Source: Spirochaetaceae bacterium (GTDB taxonomy: Bacteria > Spirochaetota > Spirochaetia > Sphaerochaetales > Sphaerochaetaceae). Taken from it: a stretch of 11,379 nt of DNA. The stretch lies in contig DMKZ01000048.1 of the NCBI GenBank assembly GCA_003454065.1, positions 1 to 11,379 on the forward strand, read 5' to 3'. This document shows positions 6,791 through 11,379 of the stretch, piece by piece. The notes below the pieces were generated by a model that worked only from the letters and a program-made list of their open reading frames with translations, did no database searches and was not told where the DNA came from. Positions within the stretch are counted from its first letter, which is position 1, and each line of letters begins with the position of its first letter. The position numbers and the translations under genes are program-made.

Positions 6791-7145
6791 GGAGCTTGAC
6801 TAGTTAGAAGAATGTAGAAACACAATTTAGCCTGTGAAGTTTCAAAGAATTAACGAGAAGCAAAAGACGAGCATCTTTTCGTGTTCCAAAAACGACCTGC
6901 CAGCAACCCAAACCGCGAACATATCCAAAGTCAACAGGAACACGGTGAACGGGTATTTCAACCTTATCAGAAGAATGATATCCTCGGAGAGCATAAGGGA
7001 GGCTAAGGCCAAGATCGGAGAATGCGAATGGCGGCATAATCATCACCATGATGATTTGTATAAACTGATTGGGAAACTATGTAATAACATAGTGCTTAAC
7101 AATAGAAACAAAGGAGAATAATAAGCCTTTAACTATGCAAGCACC
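6791..7145 (+). mobile_element. IS1595-family deletion derivative with both ends, copy 2 (355 bp)
   Basis: The left end GGAGCTTGACTAGTTAGAAG (6791) and the right end, read inward as GGTGCTTGCATAGTTAAAGG (from 7145), are inverted repeats and also match the end of copy 1 at 3139. Between them lies one short frame joining the two ends of a transposase. This is the layout of a small non-autonomous element that a full-length relative could move. The 8 bases outside each end (aaaaataa and aagataaa) are AT-rich and only partly alike, so no clear target duplication remains. Confidence 0.75.
6834..7121 (+). pseudogene. IS1595 transposase with the DDE domain removed; 95-residue frame still open
   Basis: The frame begins with GTG at 6834 (VKFQRINEKQKTSIFSCSKN). 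It continues DLPATQTANI and KVNRNTVNGYFNLIRRMI, the N-terminal helix-turn-helix of IS1595/IS1016 transposases. At IGECEWRHNHHHDDLYKLIG it jumps to the family's C-terminal end. Comparison with copy 1 (IGEYESDES and HLKECEWRYN) shows that everything between GE and CEWR was removed in frame, about 150 residues in a complete enzyme. No catalytic residue is left, so it cannot transpose by itself. The open frame keeps the putative DNA-binding part, so a DNA-binding product is conceivable, but no strong ribosome site is seen before the GTG. Confidence 0.75.
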
Positions 7146-7160
7146 AAGATAAAATAAATA

Positions 7161-7188
7161 AGCGGCAGAAGGGAATCGAACCCTCATC
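7161..7188. repeat. Duplicated tRNA-Gly 3' end (attachment-site-like, att')
   Basis: These 28 bases are an exact direct copy of 7433-7460, which is the T arm, acceptor strand and discriminator of the tRNA-Gly gene. Nothing matching the rest of the tRNA follows. Tyrosine integrases of genomic islands commonly use tRNA 3' ends and leave such a second copy at the far junction. The 244 bases between the copies (7189-7432) hold no gene I can support. They contain the tRNA terminator, a weak plus-strand terminator-like hairpin and the palindrome GGGAATTCCC. No integrase gene is present in the window. Confidence 0.8.
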
Positions 7189-7236
7189 GGCTCCGCCGTG
7201 ACGTCGCATTGCGTAATCCGATGCCGAAATTCAAAG

Positions 7237-7277
7237 CGGAATCAAGGCGATTAGCAAGGGAATCGCTCCGTTTTTTT
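7237..7277 (+). terminator. Possible plus-strand terminator hairpin
   Basis: GCGATT (7247-7252) pairs with AATCGC (7261-7266) around an 8-base loop. CGGA (7237-7240) can add an outer stem with TCCG (7267-7270) across a 6-base bulge, and seven T follow. No plus-strand gene ends here; the nearest is the IS1595 remnant ending at 7121. It may be leftover sequence of a lost element. Confidence 0.4.
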
Positions 7278-7375
7278 AAACCCGACGGGAATTCCCTTGA
7301 AAGCCGAGCGAAGATGCGAATATGAAAACTTGAGATCGTTTAAGCGGCTCTCAGAGGAATGTCCCTTTTGGGTTC

Positions 7376-7411
7376 AAAAAAAACAAAACGCAGCGCCTTG
7401 CAGCACTGCGT
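7376..7411 (-). terminator. Rho-independent terminator after tRNA-Gly
   Basis: On the minus strand ACGCAGTGC (7403-7411) pairs with GCGCTGCGT (7388-7396), nine pairs including one G-T, around a 6-base loop. TTTTGTTTTTTTT follows. It lies about 20 bases past the mature tRNA 3' end and could also stop transcripts running in from the transport operon. Confidence 0.85.
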
Positions 7412-7432
7412 CCCCGATTCCACTTTAGCTTT

Positions 7433-7504
7433 AGCGGCAGAAGGGAATCGAACCCTCATCTCAAGCTTGGGAAGCTTGGGTAATAACCACTATACGACTG
7501 CCGC
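7433..7504 (-). tRNA. tRNA-Gly (anticodon CCC)
   Basis: The minus strand folds into a full cloverleaf. The acceptor is GCGGCAG with CTGCCGC, and the anticodon stem CAAGC/GCTTG carries the loop TTCCCAA, giving anticodon CCC (7469-7471), which reads GGG codons. The T arm is GAGGG with CCCTT (one G-T pair) and loop TTCGATT. The discriminator is U (7433), as expected for bacterial tRNA-Gly. The 3' CCA is not encoded (TAAAG follows), so it must be added after transcription. Its last 28 bases are repeated at 7161-7188, so this gene served as an integration site. Confidence 0.95.
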
Positions 7505-7545
7505 AAACAAATCAAACGCACCACATCGGAAATATACGCCTTTCA

Positions 7546-7575
7546 ATTATACTAAAGAGGCGATTAAAAAAGCAA
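7546..7575 (-). promoter_or_regulatory. Likely tRNA-Gly promoter
   Basis: On the minus strand TTGCTT (7570-7575) is followed after 18 bases by a perfect TATAAT (7546-7551). The expected start is about 34 bases before the tRNA 5' end. The -35 box is weak (four of six), and read-through from the transport operon is also possible because no terminator lies between 7612 and here. Confidence 0.55.
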
Positions 7576-7611
7576 ACAAAGCATGAAGAAAGCAGTTTTA
7601 AAAGAACCTCC

Positions 7612-8091
7612 CTACATAACGAATTCGCCGTCTTGGGTGATGTCGCTGCTAGCACCCGAACCTGACGAGATATCTTCGGGAGCATCAATAATCTGCCTGA
7701 AGCTCTCGAGCCAGAGCGATTTATCATCGGGATAGCGAAAGAACGCTGGAATTCTTATTATCACGGCATTCTCGGCGACCGGAATATTGAATGTCCTCTC
7801 AACCGTTTCCCCATTGCAATCGACGCGAAGATGATGCTTCTGCCTGCGCGCATCGTCGAACTCATCTCTCATGCCTGCAAAAGTCTCCAGCTCCTCTCCT
7901 CCATCAAATGTTATCACAGCTCCATCGAGAGCCTTTATGAGCTTGCCGTTGATGGTAATGTCGGAATTGTCGGCATAAACATAGTGGTTCTTGCCTGCGC
8001 AATACATCAGACAAGCCAAAAGAACGAGAGCGAGGGCAGTTGCGACTATGGCGCAATTCCTCTTTTTCAAAAACAATGATTTCCAATCCAT
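7612..8091 (-). CDS. Small membrane-anchored protein at the end of the transport operon (159 aa)
   Basis: I do not firmly recognise this protein. The ATG at 8089-8091 begins MDWKSLFLKKRNC and has GGAGG about 9 bases upstream. It starts one base after the stop of permease 2, so it should be translated with the operon. Residues 14-33 (AIVATALALVLLACLMYCAG) form one transmembrane helix with Lys/Arg on its N-terminal side. The rest, mostly predicted strands such as VYADNSDITINGKL and GAVITFDGGEELETF, should therefore lie outside the membrane. The tail is acidic and Ser/Gly-rich and ends at TAG. It lacks a lipobox and is too short to be a classical solute-binding protein. From its position it could be an accessory factor of the transporter. 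Confidence 0.85.
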   Translation of the reverse strand: MDWKSLFLKKRNCAIVATALALVLLACLMYCAGKNHYVYADNSDITINGKLIKALDGAVITFDGGEELETFAGMRDEFDDARRQKHHLRVDCNGETVERTFNIPVAENAVIIRIPAFFRYPDDKSLWLESFRQIIDAPEDISSGSGASSDITQDGEFVM

Positions 8092-8092
8092 A

Positions 8093-9241
8093 TCAGCCGC
8101 CCTCCGCACCTTTTTTCAGTTCTTCGATTTCCGCCGTCTTGGCGCGCTTTTTAGACATCTCGTAAATCACAAGCGCAATGGTGATGACTCCATACGACAC
8201 GAACACCCTGAAATATTCGCCAAGCTGCGCTTCCCCTATGAGGTTCTTCCCTGCGTAAGGAGCCACATAGAACATCAGATGGAAAAGAATCACTCCGAGG
8301 AACACGTTTCGTATATTGGCCTTTGCCACCGATGCTCCTCCGACTAGAAGCGAAGCAGCCGAGAACATTCCGATTTGCATGTGGCTGTTATACGTATTGA
8401 GCGTTCCCATGTTCTGAAGGTATATTATCATTCCATACCCGGCAAGTACAGTGCTGATTATAATCGAAAGCAAACGGGTGCGTTCTACGTTTATACCGCT
8501 ATCTCTAGCGACTTTCATGTCTATCGCAACCGCCGCCATATCGTGTCCCAATTTCGTTTTCTTGAACCAAAGGACGAATATGCAGAGCAGCGCTATTACG
8601 GCGAACGTCATGATCGGAATGCTTATGCTTCCTATTCTCAAAAGAAGGGAGTTGTCGAGCGATTTCCTTATGCCTTGCAGATTCACCATATTCCTGATTC
8701 CATAGCCTCTTGGCAGAAGAATCGTGCTTTTTATCGGAATCAGGCTTCCCATCAGAAAAAGGACTATCAGCTGATAGACGCCATTTACGAAAAAGCCTAT
8801 TATGTAGCTGGTCACCATCTCGCGGCCTTTTGCCTTGTTGAGTATGGTTCCGCACCACCAGCCCAGGAATATCGAGATAGGCGTGCTTATTATGGCTGCG
8901 AGCACCATGCCGGGAATTCCGACTATTTGCCAATCCATTATGAAAAGCAACCCTATCTGACCGGCCATCGCACCTAATGTCATGCCGAAATTCAAGCCCA
9001 TCCCAGCCATTATCGGTATGAGAAGCGATACGACCAGAAAGCTGTTTCTCGCAAGTCTGGTCAGCATCTCATTGGCTATGGAAGTGAATGAAAAACCTGA
9101 ATACGCTATTCCGAGGACGCCTATGAGCACGAACATTATTGGCACGAGATTGCCGAGGAAAAACTTCTTGAGGGCGCCTTTGGACATCATACCGTCGCGC
9201 GTCTTGCAAAGAAATGCCTTGAAATCGATTTTACTATTCAT
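8093..9241 (-). CDS. ABC transporter permease 2 (BPD_transp_2-type, 382 aa)
   Basis: Inner-membrane channel subunit of an ABC importer of the branched-chain amino acid/simple-sugar permease superfamily. The ATG at 9239-9241 (MNSKIDFKAF) is chosen because GGAGG lies just upstream and the start overlaps the permease 1 stop as ATGAATAG. Several hydrophobic segments are evident, including LVPIMFVLIGVLGIAYSGF and NSFLVVSLLIPIMAGMG. Family landmarks are GMGLNFGMTLGAMAGQIGLL near the N-terminus and the cytoplasmic loop LGHDMAAVAIDMKVARDSGI, which should contact the ATPase. LVGGASVAKANIRNVFLGVI follows in the C-terminal half. The tail KKRAKTAEIEELKKGAEGG is charged. It would pair with permease 1 as a heterodimer. 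The layout recalls the treponemal riboflavin importer RfuBCD and the PnrA/BmpA-linked nucleoside importers; the substrate cannot be read from the sequence. Confidence 0.9.
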   Translation of the reverse strand: MNSKIDFKAFLCKTRDGMMSKGALKKFFLGNLVPIMFVLIGVLGIAYSGFSFTSIANEMLTRLARNSFLVVSLLIPIMAGMGLNFGMTLGAMAGQIGLLFIMDWQIVGIPGMVLAAIISTPISIFLGWWCGTILNKAKGREMVTSYIIGFFVNGVYQLIVLFLMGSLIPIKSTILLPRGYGIRNMVNLQGIRKSLDNSLLLRIGSISIPIMTFAVIALLCIFVLWFKKTKLGHDMAAVAIDMKVARDSGINVERTRLLSIIISTVLAGYGMIIYLQNMGTLNTYNSHMQIGMFSAASLLVGGASVAKANIRNVFLGVILFHLMFYVAPYAGKNLIGEAQLGEYFRVFVSYGVITIALVIYEMSKKRAKTAEIEELKKGAEGG

Positions 9242-10316
9242 TGGAACCCTCCGTCTTCCTTGTGAGCGCATACAATATCATGCCGTTGGAAACTATAATC
9301 CTTATGACTTCGCTCATATCCGTCTGCATAAGCGAATTGATTACGGACGGGGTCATTGTAACTATTCCTTGAAAAAGGATCGTTCCGATTATGACATTCA
9401 CTATGCTGGCCTTATTCACGGATGCACCGCCGATGAGTATGGCGGAAACCGCAGGCAAGGCCATATAGAACGGCCCCATGTAAAGCTGTATGAAACCAAA
9501 TGCCTGCTGATAGACCAAAATGCCTATGGCGCCGAGAACGGTGCTTAATATGACGGATAACGTCCTTATGCCGTCAATGTTTATTCCGCTGGCTCTGGCA
9601 AAATTCGGATTCGACCCGACCGCTGTCATTGCGGTTCCAGTTTTCGTATGCAGGAAAGCCCACATTCCGAATGCGAGAAGCGCAAAGAACAGAAAGCTTC
9701 CCGTAGGAATGCGAACTCCGAGCAGATCAAAGGCGAGAAAATCGGAAAGGACATGGAAATAATACCCTTCCGTGGAAATCGTCGTTCTCAATCCAGTGCC
9801 AGCGAAGCCCCAAACCATGTTGGGATGCCTGTATGGCAGAAGAAGCCACATCATGCACATGAAAGAAACGATCGCATATCCGACATACGTTGCGATCATC
9901 ATCTCACCGCCCTTTACGCGATTCAGAAGCTGTCCGTAAACGAAACCGAAAACGATTGCGAATGCGCAAGCTATCACAATCGCAATGGCAAACGACATCG
10001 GACCGGCAACATTCATCTCTATCGCCAAAGTAGAGCCCAAAAGCCCTGCTATGATGCCAAGCGGAAGCCCGAAATTAAGGCCGCAACCGGAATGTATCAT
10101 CGGAACCATGGCCAGAACAAGCACGGCGTTCTGTCCGAACCTCATCAGAACATCGCCTATCGACCTTGATATGCTTATGCCGCCGAATGGCGCCAAGATA
10201 AACAAAAACAGGAGGAAAAGAGCGATTATCAATCTCGGAAGCCCGAAGGAATCGATAAGCTTCCGCATATCGCGTAATATGCCGTTCCTGCGAAGTGCCG
10301 CCTTCCAATCAATCAT
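9234..10316 (-). CDS. ABC transporter permease 1 (BPD_transp_2-type, 360 aa)
   Basis: First of two paralogous membrane subunits of the importer. The ATG at 10314-10316 (MIDWKAALRR) has GGAG about 10 bases upstream and overlaps the ATPase stop as ATGATTGA; a TTG seven codons earlier is less likely. Hydrophobic helices include LIIALFLLFLFILAPFGG and NAVLVLAMVPMIHSG. The landmark GCGLNFGLPLGIIAGLLG corresponds to GMGLNFGMTLGAMAG of permease 2. The coupling loop is GTAMTAVGSNPNFARASGIN, and ILIGGASVNKASIVNVIIG is the shared C-terminal motif. It ends with TAG followed directly by TAA. The closely parallel motif order in the two permeases indicates an old gene duplication. Confidence 0.9.
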   Translation of the reverse strand: MIDWKAALRRNGILRDMRKLIDSFGLPRLIIALFLLFLFILAPFGGISISRSIGDVLMRFGQNAVLVLAMVPMIHSGCGLNFGLPLGIIAGLLGSTLAIEMNVAGPMSFAIAIVIACAFAIVFGFVYGQLLNRVKGGEMMIATYVGYAIVSFMCMMWLLLPYRHPNMVWGFAGTGLRTTISTEGYYFHVLSDFLAFDLLGVRIPTGSFLFFALLAFGMWAFLHTKTGTAMTAVGSNPNFARASGINIDGIRTLSVILSTVLGAIGILVYQQAFGFIQLYMGPFYMALPAVSAILIGGASVNKASIVNVIIGTILFQGIVTMTPSVINSLMQTDMSEVIRIIVSNGMILYALTRKTEGSNE

Positions 10317-11379
10317 TTGCCCTTTCTCCTTTTTCAATGCTTTGAGAACTATGGCCCACCATCAGAAGAGCGAATTCCTCGGATGGAGCGCCTGCTGGGA
10401 GTATCCCGGAAATCCTGCCGTCGGCTACGACGGCTATCCTATCGCATACGCTGCGAAGCTCCTCCAATTCGCTCGATGCCAAAACGATTGTGGTTCCGTT
10501 CTCCCTATTGTGCTCCCTAAGCGCCTCAAGAACAAGCATCTTCGCACCTATGTCTATGCCTCTTGTCGCCTCCGATACGAAAAGAAGCTTCGGGTTCATG
10601 CAAAAAGCCTTCGCCAAGCATACTTTCTGCTGATTCCCTCCGGAAAGCTCTCTGGCCCTTTGTTTCGATGATGTGCATTTGATTTGCAATTCATCGATGT
10701 ATCTTCTCGTCGTTTTTTCGATCTGAGGCACATCGCGCCACGTTATGAAGCCGTATTTTTTCAGGAACCTGTCCTGCATTTCCATAGCCGTGAAAACTAT
10801 GTTCCATTCAAGGCTTTCGTCTAACAGAAGTCCTACTCCGCGCCTATCTTCGGAAACGAACGCAATCCCGCTCTTCAAACAGTCGCGAGTGGAGAAACAT
10901 GAAATATCCTTGCCGTCGAAGATAATCCTGCCGCCTGATGGATATAGTTTCATGATTCCATTCGGTATTCCAAGTTTGCCTTGACCAGCCAATCCTGCGA
11001 TTCCGAGAATCTCGCCCCATCTGACATCCAAATTGACATTTCGGACGATTTCGCCCGGCATATCGACATACAAGCCGCGAACGGAAAGAATGAAGTCATC
11101 GCTATTCGATTCCGCAATCTTGCCGGAACTGCTGTTCGAGTCGTCTCCCTTCACATCTCTTCCGACCATTGCCCTGGCGATAGAGCGGACATCAGCGTTT
11201 TCTTTCCTGATGGTATCGACTATCTGCCCATCGCGCATCACGATCAACTTATCGCAAACATCGATAATCTCGGCAAGCCTATGCGTGATGAATATGATGG
11301 ATATTCCGCTGCTTTTGAGAATGCGCATCGCATCAAGAAGGCCCTCGGCCTCTTTCTCGGAAAGCACGGCTGTCGGCTC
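10309..11379 (-). CDS. ABC importer ATPase with two nucleotide-binding domains, 5' part outside the window
   Basis: The frame is open to the window edge, where it begins EPTAVLSEKE, the Walker B/D-loop end of the first ATP-binding domain; FITHRLAEI supplies its H-loop. About 356 residues are present, and RbsA/MglA-type proteins are usually near 500. The second domain starts near residue 95. Its P-loop is GLAGQGKLG, where the usual Ser/Thr after Lys is Leu. Then come SEDRRGVGLLLDESLEWNI, the signature ELSGGNQQKVCLAKAF, and LLFVSEATRGIDIGAK as Walker B. There the usual Asp before Glu is Ser, and EPT has become EAT. Asymmetric, partly degenerate second sites are known in this family; hydrolysis here may rely on the first domain. 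It would power uptake through the two permeases. Confidence 0.93.
   Translation of the reverse strand, partial: EPTAVLSEKEAEGLLDAMRILKSSGISIIFITHRLAEIIDVCDKLIVMRDGQIVDTIRKENADVRSIARAMVGRDVKGDDSNSSSGKIAESNSDDFILSVRGLYVDMPGEIVRNVNLDVRWGEILGIAGLAGQGKLGIPNGIMKLYPSGGRIIFDGKDISCFSTRDCLKSGIAFVSEDRRGVGLLLDESLEWNIVFTAMEMQDRFLKKYGFITWRDVPQIEKTTRRYIDELQIKCTSSKQRARELSGGNQQKVCLAKAFCMNPKLLFVSEATRGIDIGAKMLVLEALREHNRENGTTIVLASSELEELRSVCDRIAVVADGRISGILPAGAPSEEFALLMVGHSSQSIEKGERAND

Noticed and set aside
7161..7432. The second tRNA-end copy as the 3' end of a tmRNA or a second tRNA gene.
   Set aside because: No matching 5' acceptor strand (GCGGCAG), D arm or anticodon arm is found upstream on the minus strand, and no tmRNA tag frame is evident.
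8375..10671. Several long plus-strand frames opposite the permeases and ATPase, up to 228 codons.
   Set aside because: All lie antisense to well-supported transport genes, have Tyr/His/Arg-rich shadow-like composition and lack plausible ribosome sites.

Overview
The window looks like bacterial accessory DNA next to a tRNA gene, followed by a conserved transport operon. The host is not certain. A two-permease ABC uptake operon of the simple-sugar/nucleoside/riboflavin kind, large surface lipoproteins and MFxxC leucine-rich-like repeats fit a Treponema-like spirochaete best, but this is inference and other gut lineages remain possible. All intact genes are on the minus strand, so transcription runs from high to low coordinates.

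Right part (7612-11379): a tight minus-strand operon. In order of transcription it holds the 3' two thirds of an ATPase with two nucleotide-binding domains (cut by the window edge), two membrane permeases and a small single-span membrane protein. The two gene pairs ATPase/permease 1 and permease 1/permease 2 each overlap by 8 bases, and the last gene starts one base after the permease 2 stop. The operon would carry a small solute into the cell; its binding lipoprotein is probably encoded beyond the right edge.

Middle (7146-7611): a tRNA-Gly(CCC) gene with its own promoter and terminator. A 28-base exact copy of its 3' end lies 272 bases downstream (7161-7188). This is the mark left by an element that integrated at the tRNA.

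Left part (1-7145): a graveyard of mobile and broken genes around two big lipoprotein genes. A 355-bp IS1595-family deletion derivative with both inverted repeats (6791-7145) is followed by a lipoprotein gene of Ig-like domains and about 13 MFxxC repeats. That gene is broken near its start by an amber codon and a frameshift. Next come a second IS1595 remnant (3139-3486) and an IS30 transposase remnant (3480-3831) abutting it. A second, apparently intact 821-residue lipoprotein gene follows; its protein seems to carry the same domain twice. The left edge holds a shrunken remnant of a type I restriction HsdR gene and a possible ferredoxin fragment, bracketed by two copies of a 26-base repeat.

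No CRISPR array, complete transposase, toxin-antitoxin pair or other complete defence system is visible. The most informative observations are the tRNA-end duplication, the two independently deleted IS1595 copies, the hidden true 5' end of the broken lipoprotein gene, the HsdR relic and the internal domain duplication in the intact lipoprotein.
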